DNA of 64,000 bases. It comes from Leptospira brenneri (GTDB taxonomy: Bacteria > Spirochaetota > Leptospiria > Leptospirales > Leptospiraceae). The notes under the pieces were generated by a model. It saw only the letters and a list, made by a program, of their open reading frames with translations. It had not been told where the DNA came from and searched no databases. Shown in pieces: positions 47,238-55,614 of the stretch. The translations under genes were made by a program, and so were the position numbers. Location of the stretch: positions 124,001-188,000 of the forward strand of contig NZ_NPDQ01000003.1 in NCBI RefSeq assembly GCF_002812125.1. Direction: 5' to 3'. Every line of letters begins with the position of its first letter. Positions within the stretch are counted from its first letter, which is position 1.

Positions 47238-49589
47238 ATGAACGATACAATCAAACCACCTTTACTTGTTCGACTCACATCCATCCCAGAAAAGAGCGGT
47301 TTCAAAAGGAAACTCATTTTAGGAATTCGCGTTTTACTTGTATCGATCCATCGTTTTATGAAAGACGATTGCCTGATCATCGGCTCAAGTCTTGCTTATA
47401 CAACCATAGTCACCTTAATCCCGACTCTCACGGTAGCTCTTGCCTTAATCACAGTAGCTTCTGGAATTCAAACAAGACAAGGAGAGATGGTAGATGAAAT
47501 CAATGCTTATCTTCTCAGTCATAATATCCAATTCGACATCAATCCATATTTAGATACTTTAACTGACATTATATCCACAGCGTCCCAAATTGGAGCAGTA
47601 GGTTTTGTTGTTTTTATTTTTTCTGCGACAGCAGTTTTACGTTCTTTGGAGAAAGCTTTCCATATCATTTGGAAAATTGACTTACATAGAAATTTTATTA
47701 ATAAATTTGTTTTCTATTTCTTTTTAATTTCCTTTGGTCCCCTTCTTTTTCTCGTTGGGAAAAACATTACGGATAAAATTTCTGATTTAGTTCGCCCTCC
47801 TCACTTAAAATCGATCGTTTCCACGAAACATGGAGAGTTATGGGTGGCCGGAGAAAAAGGAAACATTGGAACTATCAAAGAACTTGGTAAATCTGTTTCT
47901 TTCATTCCAAGTTCCAGCATCGATTTTGAAAACATGCTTTGTATCGATTTTGAGACCGTAGAAACAGGGACTTGCAAAAAACCTGATATCTCAAAAGAAA
48001 ATTTTTTTCGCATTCGTAGTGTGGGAAACGATCTTTTTACCATTTCAGAAGAAGGAAGTTTTCTTTATTCCAATGATTTAGGGAATACTTGGAAACTTCA
48101 TTCACTCAAAGGAATTATAGTTACTGACTTTGGTGCCATCGATTACGATACTTTATTCATTCTCACCAAAGACACAAAAACCCTTCGTTATGAAATTGGA
48201 AAAACCTTAAAGGAAATCAAAAGATTTACGGATCCTGCCATCACACCAATTCGTGTTCGTTTTTTTACCGACAAAGATGGATTTATTTTAGATAGAGAAG
48301 GACGACTTTGGAAAACAAGCGATGGTGGAACTACCTTCTTTCCTCAAGAGATTTCCACAAAACCACTCAATGATATAGCCTTTCTCAATCGGAATGTAGG
48401 TTTTCTTGTGGGAGACAATGGAGCCATCTTCAAAACCATCGATGGTGGTTATACCTGGACCGATTTAGGTCATAGAAAGTATTCCTATGAACGCGTTTGG
48501 CTTTTTGCCTCTCCGAAAAAACAAGATTATGATGTGTTTATCCTGACTTCACTTGGAGATATCCTTCTATCAGAAGACGAAGGAGAAAACTGGTCAACAG
48601 CTTACAAAGGGAAGGCGGGAATGATTCTCGATATGATTCTGATTTCCAAAAAAACTGCGGAAACAGAAACCCTAACTGACGGAACCACTTTACAGTTACA
48701 AGAAACAATCGAAGTGGAAACAGAAAACGAGGCTGAATCCCTAAATGAAAGTATGCTCGGTATTGTGGGTGTGGGTGAATTCAATAAAATCATCCGTGTC
48801 GAAGATGATGCCAAAGGTCAAACCATTTGGAAAAAATACCAAGGAGGGAAAAGATTTTTTTCTCTTTATTCCATTTTTCAAATCCTCCTTCCTTTGGTTG
48901 CACTCTGGCTCTTCTTTTTATTAATCTTTAACATCATTCCTAACACAAAAGTTCCGATCAAAGCATCTTCCATCGGTGCAGCTGTCACTGGTATCATTCT
49001 CATTATTTTCTTTTGGGGATTTATCAATATTTATATTACATCCTTTACTGAAAAAACAATGTTAGTGTATAAGGCTTTAGCTGCCATTCCGATTGCCTTA
49101 CTTGCAATCTACTCGATCTCTCTCATTATTTTATATGGAGCTGAGGTCACGGCTACTTTACAATTCCCTGACAGATACATCCTTCCCAAACATCCCTTTG
49201 AAGATATTGATAGTAATTTATCTTATGAATTCTACAAAACGATCCAGGTTTTGGCTCTGACTTATGACCACCAGGCTAAAAATGGGGAACTTGTTAAACT
49301 TTCGGTTTTGCGAAAAACTCTTCTCATTCCGGAAAAAGATTTAACCACAATTTTAGAAAAATTAAACGAAGCTAAATTAGTAGAAATCACCGAGGACAAA
49401 AAAGTAGCCCCAGTCAAACTCAAAGAACAAATTGATTTGGTAAGTTTGTATGAAAACACTTCGAGTTTTAAACTTGGAGCCCCGAAAGAAATTGCAGGAA
49501 TTTCTCCTAAGCTAAATGAAAGCCTTGGGCAATTGGAAAGTAAGTTAAAAGAAGAATTAAAGAAAATCTCTTTTAAAGATTTAGTTTAA
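47238..49589 (+). CDS. YihY/BrkB-family membrane protein with inserted beta-propeller-like domain
   Basis: 783 residues, more than twice the usual YihY length. The N-terminal YihY part (about 30-185) has LIIGSSLAYTTIVTLIPTL, FVVFIFSATAVLRSLEKAFHIIW and several TM helices. Residues about 190-530 are an insertion with BNR/YCF48-like repeats: LWKTSDGGTTFFP, AIFKTIDGGYTWTDLG, ILLSEDEGENWSTAYKG and LYSNDLGNTWKLH. YihY TM helices then resume (ILLPLVALWLFFLLIF, ending SLIILYGAEVTATLQF), followed by a soluble C-terminal domain (about 650-783) like a winged helix. The function of the family is not settled; it is the last gene of the five-gene operon. Confidence 0.88.
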   Translation: MNDTIKPPLLVRLTSIPEKSGFKRKLILGIRVLLVSIHRFMKDDCLIIGSSLAYTTIVTLIPTLTVALALITVASGIQTRQGEMVDEINAYLLSHNIQFDINPYLDTLTDIISTASQIGAVGFVVFIFSATAVLRSLEKAFHIIWKIDLHRNFINKFVFYFFLISFGPLLFLVGKNITDKISDLVRPPHLKSIVSTKHGELWVAGEKGNIGTIKELGKSVSFIPSSSIDFENMLCIDFETVETGTCKKPDISKENFFRIRSVGNDLFTISEEGSFLYSNDLGNTWKLHSLKGIIVTDFGAIDYDTLFILTKDTKTLRYEIGKTLKEIKRFTDPAITPIRVRFFTDKDGFILDREGRLWKTSDGGTTFFPQEISTKPLNDIAFLNRNVGFLVGDNGAIFKTIDGGYTWTDLGHRKYSYERVWLFASPKKQDYDVFILTSLGDILLSEDEGENWSTAYKGKAGMILDMILISKKTAETETLTDGTTLQLQETIEVETENEAESLNESMLGIVGVGEFNKIIRVEDDAKGQTIWKKYQGGKRFFSLYSIFQILLPLVALWLFFLLIFNIIPNTKVPIKASSIGAAVTGIILIIFFWGFINIYITSFTEKTMLVYKALAAIPIALLAIYSISLIILYGAEVTATLQFPDRYILPKHPFEDIDSNLSYEFYKTIQVLALTYDHQAKNGELVKLSVLRKTLLIPEKDLTTILEKLNEAKLVEITEDKKVAPVKLKEQIDLVSLYENTSSFKLGAPKEIAGISPKLNESLGQLESKLKEELKKISFKDLV

Positions 49590-50068
49590 AGATAAGGATT
49601 TTTTTTCACAGGAGGAAGGGATGCAGACATTTGTTTGTAGATCTCTTCCGCAAGTCCCATGGATTCATTATGAGAAATGTTTTTAGCATATTCATCATAA
49701 AGCATATCTTCAAATATTTCTTCTGCATACCCGCCATCGATGAGTTTTTCTTTATGGATGGTGTTTTTCATTTCTTTTAACATCATCTTCACAAAAACAG
49801 ATTCAAATTCGACAGAGGCATCATAGAGTTTTTTTCTATAAAGATCTTCTTTGATTTCTTCTCTGATGTTTTGTGGGACTCTTAGTGCAGAAGAACTCAC
49901 TTTACCCATAATCTCTTCATGAGTTTCGAGTAAGTTTTGGAAATCGGACACACCCTGCTTTTTTGGTTTTCCAACCTCATCGGAATAGGACTTCATCCGG
50001 TTTAGAATGGATTCGTCTTGAGAGCGGCTGAGCCTACCGGAATAGTCTTGGATTTTATGAATGTCCAT
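49586..50068 (-). CDS. flgJ: Flagellar rod-binding protein FlgJ (N-terminal domain type)
   Basis: 160 residues, matching the FlgJ rod-chaperone domain without the muramidase domain found in enterobacteria. Motif: ASVEFESVFVKMMLKEMKNTI..GGYAEEIFEDMLYDEYAKNIS..SMGLAEEIYKQM (about 80-150). It caps the growing rod in the periplasm. It is the last gene of flgG-flgA-flgH-flgI-flgJ and overlaps the end of the convergent YihY gene by 4 bases. Wall digestion for rod passage would need a separate hydrolase. Confidence 0.9.
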   Translation of the reverse strand: MDIHKIQDYSGRLSRSQDESILNRMKSYSDEVGKPKKQGVSDFQNLLETHEEIMGKVSSSALRVPQNIREEIKEDLYRKKLYDASVEFESVFVKMMLKEMKNTIHKEKLIDGGYAEEIFEDMLYDEYAKNISHNESMGLAEEIYKQMSASLPPVKKNPYL

Positions 50069-50103
50069 ATTATGTCTAGTTACTCTATCGGCAGATTTTC
50101 CAA

Positions 50104-51249
50104 TTACTGAATCACAAGTTCTGCTTTTAGGGCTCCTTGTTTTTTCAAAGCTTCCAAAATAGAGATAATATCCCGAGTGGATGCTCCCACTTTGTTCAGA
50201 GCTCCGACCACATCGGAGACTTGTGTGGTTTCTTTCAAAACGAAAACAGATTCACCCTTTCCCTCATCTTGGATGGGAAAAAAATACCGAGCCTTGTCCC
50301 TACTCGCAATTTGGATGCTGAGACCTTGTTGGGAAATGGCAACCTCGTCGATGGCAATATTGGCTCCCATCACGATGGTTCCTGTTCTTTCGTTGATCAC
50401 CACACGAGCCACGGGAGAGGAATTGACGCTTAAGTTTTCTAATCGAGAAAGAAAATTTAAATCTAATTTAGGTTCCCCTGTGACAAGTTCTCCAGCAGCA
50501 TTCTGACCATTCGGTTTTAATGGCAAAGGGACAAGCACTTCCGTTGGAGAAACCACTTCCGGAACCACCGCCAGTTCCGAAGTGATGGCGTCCACAATGG
50601 CACCCATAGTAGTATAATCTTTTTCTAATAAGGTGAGTTTCACCGATTTTGTGACTGGGGCATTGGGAACCGATTTTTCTAAAATCGCACCCATGGGGAC
50701 AAGAGCCGTGTTCGAGCCCGATTTTTTATCAGCTCCACCTCGTTTTTTCTCTTTTCCACCAAACACGAGTACGCCGGAAGCCACAGCAATGATTTCTCCG
50801 TTTCCAGCCTTCAATGGAGACTGTAATAAAACACCACCCTCTAAAGAACGAGCATCTCCCAATGAGGAAACAAGAATGTCTATCTTATCTCCTTCCCTTA
50901 AATTCACTGGAACATTGGCTGTGATGAGAACAGAAGCTGTATTTTTAGCATCTCTCAAGTTCTTTTTGGTATTCACACCAAGACCAGATAAATAATTTTG
51001 TAAGGCTTCTTCCGTGAGCGGATTTTTTGTGTCTCCTGTTCCGTTTAGTCCCACCACAAGTCCAAACCCAGTGAGTTGGTTTTCACGTACAGCATCAATC
51101 CTGACTAAATCCTTGAGCCTTGTTTCCACAGCAAAACTAGGGAGTGTGGCAAAGAAAAAAACAACTAGTGCCACAAGAGGTTTTCTAAAATAAAGGGAAA
51201 CTTCCATTTTAAACTCTAGGTAGGATAAATTTCTATTCATAAAACCCAT
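50104..51249 (-). CDS. flgI: Flagellar P-ring protein FlgI
   Basis: 381 residues with a signal peptide; the mature part begins near VETRLKDLVRIDAVRENQLTGFGLVVGLNGTGD, a signature of FlgI. Later VNERTGTIVMG and the C-terminal VGALNKVGASTRDIISILEALKKQGAL complete the family pattern. Alternative in-frame ATGs at 51240 and 51207 exist. The last gives MEVSLYFRKPLVALVVFFFA, a more typical signal peptide, so the true start may be there. It forms the periplasmic ring around the rod. In the flg operon. Confidence 0.95.
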   Translation of the reverse strand: MGFMNRNLSYLEFKMEVSLYFRKPLVALVVFFFATLPSFAVETRLKDLVRIDAVRENQLTGFGLVVGLNGTGDTKNPLTEEALQNYLSGLGVNTKKNLRDAKNTASVLITANVPVNLREGDKIDILVSSLGDARSLEGGVLLQSPLKAGNGEIIAVASGVLVFGGKEKKRGGADKKSGSNTALVPMGAILEKSVPNAPVTKSVKLTLLEKDYTTMGAIVDAITSELAVVPEVVSPTEVLVPLPLKPNGQNAAGELVTGEPKLDLNFLSRLENLSVNSSPVARVVINERTGTIVMGANIAIDEVAISQQGLSIQIASRDKARYFFPIQDEGKGESVFVLKETTQVSDVVGALNKVGASTRDIISILEALKKQGALKAELVIQ

Positions 51250-51255
51250 TTTTAA

Positions 51256-52032
51256 TTACTCACTTTCACCTAAGAGTCGTTTGATATTCTTTAAAATGAT
51301 TTCTTGTTTTTCTGATTCTGACAGTTCTGCTTTTTCGGTTACGCTTCCGTCGGGATTTGTGATTCGTTTCATTTGGACATTCGGATTTGTCAGTTCTTTC
51401 GGATTCAAAGTTCCTTGGTATTCCACACGCAAGTTGACAATTAAATCACTGGAAATAAAACGGTTTTTATCAAGATCTTCCGGAGAAATCGTTCCCGATA
51501 AACGAAGGTTAATTCTTTCTTCAGATAAGTTAAAAACCTTACTGCCTTCTAGTTCCAAATTTCCCGTTCCAGGATCAATCCCTGTCACAAGAACCGCCAT
51601 CACCCCGACAACTTTCCCTTGAGATTTTGACTTTCCCACTTTGGATCTCATATATGTGGAATTGGAGTTATAAGCCGGTAGGTCAGGAACTAACTTTTTA
51701 TCCGGAACAGTCTTGATATCATTATCAAAGGTAGCTTTGTATTCCGATTCATATTCCACGCGAAGCCCGTTTTTTAAAACCACCTTTACCACGGTTCCCG
51801 GTTGGATGGTTTTAGGATAAGAATACGGATCTTTGTCTTTCCATAAGGAATCTGCAGAAAGAAAGGTGAGACCCGTCAGAGCAAAAATACCAATGACCAC
51901 TAACTCAAAAAAGGTGATGAGAAATTTTTTGCCAAATGACACGTTCATGTTGGATTTTCTTTTTCCCTCTACTTCATTACTTAAATTTGAATGAGAATTT
52001 AATTTTGAATCTATATGAATCTTTGGTTTCAT
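51256..52032 (-). CDS. flgH: Flagellar L-ring protein FlgH
   Basis: 258 residues. Recognisable by SLWKDKDPYSYPKTIQPGTVVKVVLKNG, LVTGIDPGTGNLELEGSKVFNLSEERINLRLSGTISPEDLDKNRFISSDLIVNLRVEYQG, the core of FlgH. The usual lipoprotein Cys is absent: the leader ends ...GIFALTGLTFLSADSLW. This fits a periplasmic flagellum that does not cross the outer membrane. The N-terminus before TM (28 residues, Lys/Ser-rich) could be too long; an ATG at 51948 would shorten it. Confidence 0.9.
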   Translation of the reverse strand: MKPKIHIDSKLNSHSNLSNEVEGKRKSNMNVSFGKKFLITFFELVVIGIFALTGLTFLSADSLWKDKDPYSYPKTIQPGTVVKVVLKNGLRVEYESEYKATFDNDIKTVPDKKLVPDLPAYNSNSTYMRSKVGKSKSQGKVVGVMAVLVTGIDPGTGNLELEGSKVFNLSEERINLRLSGTISPEDLDKNRFISSDLIVNLRVEYQGTLNPKELTNPNVQMKRITNPDGSVTEKAELSESEKQEIILKNIKRLLGESE

Positions 52033-52038
52033 AAATAT

Positions 52039-52980
52039 TTAAATCTCTTCCAGAAGGCAAATCCCTTCATTTTGTACACGAGCTCTGATGATTTTTTGCG
52101 ATGCTAAGTTGAGAACAGGGATTTCATCCCCTCTATTTCCTGAAGCGAGAGCCCTTGTTTTGATCTTTAATAAAAGGTTACCAGCAGTATACACAAGTTG
52201 CACTTCTTGTCCTCTTTCAATGGTATGAAGAGTCCTTACTTGTTTTTTTTCAATGGCCATGTCTGCACCCAAAACACCGAGAGCCGTTTTACCAACAGGG
52301 TTTTCTTCTATATATTCTCTGTTATGGTCAGCAGTAAAAAAAGATCGAATTTCTATATCATCCTCAGTTAACACGGATTTGGATGGAATTTCTTTTGTGG
52401 TAAAATAGGCTTTTTTCTTTTCTTCAATGAGAAAAGGAACGGATTCCGAATGCACCATCCTCCCTTCAAAATAATAATCCAATGGAAAAAGACGTTTTCC
52501 TGCATGGAGGGTGCGACCCGTATTTCTCCACACAAGTTTTGTGCCCGTAATGCTTTGAATGGATTCTTTTTCTGAACTCAATCGAAAGGATTCCCCCTCA
52601 TCTCCGAGAGTGGATCCAACAGATTCTTTCAAATCTTTCCAAAGAGATCGTTCCAATTCTTTTTTAGAAACAATGTCAGTTTTGGGGAGTAGAATCCCCT
52701 CTTTTCCCATCACTTCGAAGGCAACTTCTTCTCCCGTTTCTTTTCGATAACGAGAATTCAGTGATTCTTTTAATGTTTCCGGTTCTAATAGAAGAGGTGA
52801 ATTCAGATTTTGAAACAAAACAGGGTTCCAGTTTCCTTTCCAGTTCGTAAAATCGGACAAACGGATCTCACTACCACCCACAATGGTTTTGGGTTTTAGA
52901 TAGAGACGATTCTCCTTTTCCTTTGCCATAAGAGACAAAGAAAAAACCAAACTAAAAAGGATTAGAAACCTAAGTTTCAT
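52039..52980 (-). CDS. flgA: Flagellar P-ring assembly chaperone FlgA
   Basis: 313 residues with an N-terminal signal (RFLILFSLVFSLSLMAKEKEN). The C-terminal SAF-type domain is clear: VPFLIEEKKKAYFTTKEIPSKSVLTEDDIEIRSF, then ENPVGKTALGVLGADMAIEKKQVRTLHTIERGQEVQLVYTAGNLLLKIKTRALASG. FlgA assists assembly of the FlgI ring in the periplasm. Its ATG overlaps the flgG stop codon by one base, and flgH follows after 6 bases, so the operon is tightly packed. Confidence 0.92.
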   Translation of the reverse strand: MKLRFLILFSLVFSLSLMAKEKENRLYLKPKTIVGGSEIRLSDFTNWKGNWNPVLFQNLNSPLLLEPETLKESLNSRYRKETGEEVAFEVMGKEGILLPKTDIVSKKELERSLWKDLKESVGSTLGDEGESFRLSSEKESIQSITGTKLVWRNTGRTLHAGKRLFPLDYYFEGRMVHSESVPFLIEEKKKAYFTTKEIPSKSVLTEDDIEIRSFFTADHNREYIEENPVGKTALGVLGADMAIEKKQVRTLHTIERGQEVQLVYTAGNLLLKIKTRALASGNRGDEIPVLNLASQKIIRARVQNEGICLLEEI

Positions 52981-53777
52981 TAACGTTTGAGTCCAATGGC
53001 CGTAGAAAGCATGTTATCCGAGGTTTGGATGGTTTTTGAATTGGATTCGTAGGCCCTTTGAGCCACAATCATATTCACCATCTCTTCTACGATTTTTACG
53101 TTACTCATTTCAAGAAAACCTTGGAGGACACTTCCATATCCTTCTTGGGAAGGCATTCCAGGAATTTCAGGACCAGAAGCCACAGTTTCTCTAAATAAGT
53201 TTTTCCCTACGGCTTGGAGGCCGGCTGGGTTTACAAATCGGTATAGTTCCAACTGTCCAATGGTCGTCGGACGAATGTCATTTCCGATTTTTACTGTGAC
53301 TTCCCCTTCTTCGGAAACCATTAACGTATTGAGGATGGCATTTTCAGGAAGGATGATCGGCGGTTCCAACAAATATCCGTTAGAGGTAACGACTTGTTGG
53401 TTCGAGTCGATTTTAAAAGATCCGTCTCGTGAATACGAGAAGGTTCCATCGGGCATTTGGATTTTAAAAAATGCCATCTCACCGGTAAGGGCAAGATCCA
53501 GTTTATTTCCTGTGGCTTGGAAAGATCCGATTTCAAATAACTTCTGTGTGGCGGCGACCTTTACTCCATGACCCACATTCACACCAGTAGGAATTTCGGA
53601 AACAGAGGTGGCTGGTGTTCCCGCAAGTACTTGGTGTTGGTAAACTAAATCTTCAAAATCCACACGGTTCTTTTTAAAACCAGTTGTGTTTACGTTGGCA
53701 AGGTTATTGGCAACGGTATCAATGTGGAATTGTTGGGCAATCATCCCGGTCGCACCGGTCCAAAGGGATCGCATCAT
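52980..53777 (-). CDS. flgG: Flagellar distal rod protein FlgG
   Basis: 265 residues, the FlgG length. N-terminal MMRSLWTGATGMIAQQ with HIDTVANNLANVNTTGFKK, the central DLALTGEMAFFKIQMPDGTFSYSRDGSFKID, and the C-terminal GSVLQGFLEMSNVKIVEEMVNMIVAQRAYESNSKTIQTSDNM. It forms the distal rod of the periplasmic flagellum. AGAGGTG lies upstream of the ATG. First gene of the flg operon, 72 bases after dut, so read-through from the upstream superoperon is possible. Confidence 0.95.
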   Translation of the reverse strand: MMRSLWTGATGMIAQQFHIDTVANNLANVNTTGFKKNRVDFEDLVYQHQVLAGTPATSVSEIPTGVNVGHGVKVAATQKLFEIGSFQATGNKLDLALTGEMAFFKIQMPDGTFSYSRDGSFKIDSNQQVVTSNGYLLEPPIILPENAILNTLMVSEEGEVTVKIGNDIRPTTIGQLELYRFVNPAGLQAVGKNLFRETVASGPEIPGMPSQEGYGSVLQGFLEMSNVKIVEEMVNMIVAQRAYESNSKTIQTSDNMLSTAIGLKR

Positions 53778-53849
53778 AAAAAGGCACCTCTACAGCTTTC
53801 TATCGGTAGAGTTCGAAAAAAGCTAAGTGTCTTTTTTTCTGTTTATGTC

Positions 53850-54293
53850 TTATTTTCCTGTGCTTCCGAACCCACCCGTTCCCCTTTCCGTGACCGACAG
53901 TTCTGTCACCACCTGGAGGGAAAGCTGGCCCACCGCTTGGAACACAATCTGAGCCACCCGAGTTCCCGGTTCCAAAACAAAGTCTGCCCCGCTCAAATTC
54001 AAAAGAGGGATGAGGATCTCCCCCCGGTAATCAGAATCGATGGTTCCAGGACTATTGGGCATAAGGATGCGATTCTTGGTAGAAAATCCACTTCTTGGTC
54101 GGATTTGCCCTTCATACCCATCGGGGATACTCATCGCAAGGCCAGTCGGAACAAAAACCACTTCGCCTTTCGGCAAAACTAGATCTTTGTCAAGGCAGGC
54201 CGCAAGGTCCATTCCGGCAGAACCGGATGTTTTGTATTCAGGGATCACTGCCCCTGGTTTTAAAATTTGGAGAGATACAATTGGAGGTTTCAT
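53850..54293 (-). CDS. dut: dUTP diphosphatase
   Basis: 147 residues from ATG (MKPPIVSLQILKPG). All five dUTPase motifs are visible: SAGMDLAA (1), RPRSGFSTK (2), GTIDSDYRGEILIPLLN (3), PGTRVAQIVFQ (4) and ERGTGGFGSTGK (5, the Gly/Phe-rich tail that closes over substrate). Trimeric enzyme hydrolysing dUTP to dUMP. It starts 4 bases after the stop codon of the M16 peptidase gene; the pnp-M16-dut order is found in other bacteria. Confidence 0.96.
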   Translation of the reverse strand: MKPPIVSLQILKPGAVIPEYKTSGSAGMDLAACLDKDLVLPKGEVVFVPTGLAMSIPDGYEGQIRPRSGFSTKNRILMPNSPGTIDSDYRGEILIPLLNLSGADFVLEPGTRVAQIVFQAVGQLSLQVVTELSVTERGTGGFGSTGK

Positions 54294-54297
54294 AAAA

Positions 54298-55578
54298 TTA
54301 TAACTGAACGGGAATTTTCGAGAATTGGCTTTCCGACATATCACCCACACAGGACAAATGCACTTTTTTTAGATCAAAGAGTTGTTTGGCGGTTTCATTG
54401 ATTTCCTCTAAGGTGACCGACTTGATTGACTTCATCCTGTCTTCCAAAGAGAAATACTTTCCGTAATAGATTTCCTGAAGACCAATATTATTCATTCGGT
54501 TTTCTGGGAGTTCATAACCAATCGCAATCGAACCCATTTGGTTGGATTTTGCATCCGCTAACTCTGATTTGGAGAATCCATTTTTAGAAATGGATTCTAG
54601 TTCTTTTAGAATGAGCTCCACACAACGAGCCGCTTTTTCTTTGGAAGTGGCGGATGAAATCGAAAAAAGCCCTGTGGTTTTGTAATAAGAAGGAAAACTA
54701 TAAATGCTATAACAAAGGCCTTCTTTTTCACGGATGTTTTGGAAAAGCCGAGATGCCATACCCCCACCAAGGATGGTAGAAATGAGTTGAGTCACAGTGA
54801 CAGTTCGGTAATCCCTCTGGTTTCCATTCACCCCAAGCATAATATGAAACTGTTCGATTTTACGACGTTCCAAATGTTTCGAATAACTTTTTTTAGGTGA
54901 TGGAATGATAAGCTCTGTAGGATTTTTGCCCGCAGGATTTTCAAAAGAGAAGTATTTATTTGTAAGATCTAAAATCTTTTCCCAAGTGAAATTTCCAGAA
55001 ACGGAAATCACCATATTTTTTGGAAAATAATGTTTTTCAAAAAAAGTGCGAATGGATTTTTCACTCACTCCGGTGACTGATCTTTTTGTTCCAATGATAT
55101 CACGGCCGTAAGGTGACTTTCCAAAAATATTACGAAAGTAATAATCATAAACAAAATCATCAGGAGCATCTTCATAGGAACGCATTTCTTCCATGATGAC
55201 ACCTTTTTCGACATGGATGTCTTCCTTACGAAACAGTGGTCGAAATAACATATCGGAAAGGATATCGAAGGCAAGTTCGGCTTGGTCTTTGATCGCAACT
55301 ACATAATACTGTGTGTATTCACGTCCAGTAGAACCATTTAAGATACCACCCACACGTTCAATCGATTCAGCAATTTCTTTACTCGTTCGATTCACAGTGT
55401 CTTTAAAGAGCATATGCTCTAAAAAATGGAAGTATCCATGTTCAGAATTGGTTTCGGCAAGACTGCCCTGTTTCAAAAAAACACCCACCCCCATAGAAGA
55501 TGCGTGTTTCATAGATTGGAAGAGAACCGTAAGGCCATTTGGCAGTACGGTTCGTTTGCATTCAATGACGGATGCCAT
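54298..55578 (-). CDS. M16-family zinc peptidase
   Basis: 426 residues. The inverted zinc motif HFLEH lies at residues 51-55, with the third ligand Glu likely in KGVIMEEMRSYEDAPDD (about 126-142). It contains the usual two homologous halves of roughly 210 residues; the second lacks the zinc motif. Cytosolic by sequence (no signal peptide). It sits directly after pnp, as the processing protease-like gene does in Firmicutes. The substrate is unknown; roles in peptide turnover are inferred. Confidence 0.93.
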   Translation of the reverse strand: MASVIECKRTVLPNGLTVLFQSMKHASSMGVGVFLKQGSLAETNSEHGYFHFLEHMLFKDTVNRTSKEIAESIERVGGILNGSTGREYTQYYVVAIKDQAELAFDILSDMLFRPLFRKEDIHVEKGVIMEEMRSYEDAPDDFVYDYYFRNIFGKSPYGRDIIGTKRSVTGVSEKSIRTFFEKHYFPKNMVISVSGNFTWEKILDLTNKYFSFENPAGKNPTELIIPSPKKSYSKHLERRKIEQFHIMLGVNGNQRDYRTVTVTQLISTILGGGMASRLFQNIREKEGLCYSIYSFPSYYKTTGLFSISSATSKEKAARCVELILKELESISKNGFSKSELADAKSNQMGSIAIGYELPENRMNNIGLQEIYYGKYFSLEDRMKSIKSVTLEEINETAKQLFDLKKVHLSCVGDMSESQFSKIPVQL

Positions 55579-55614
55579 TTGGTCACTCCCCCCAAACAGT
55601 CGTTTGGGGACTGT

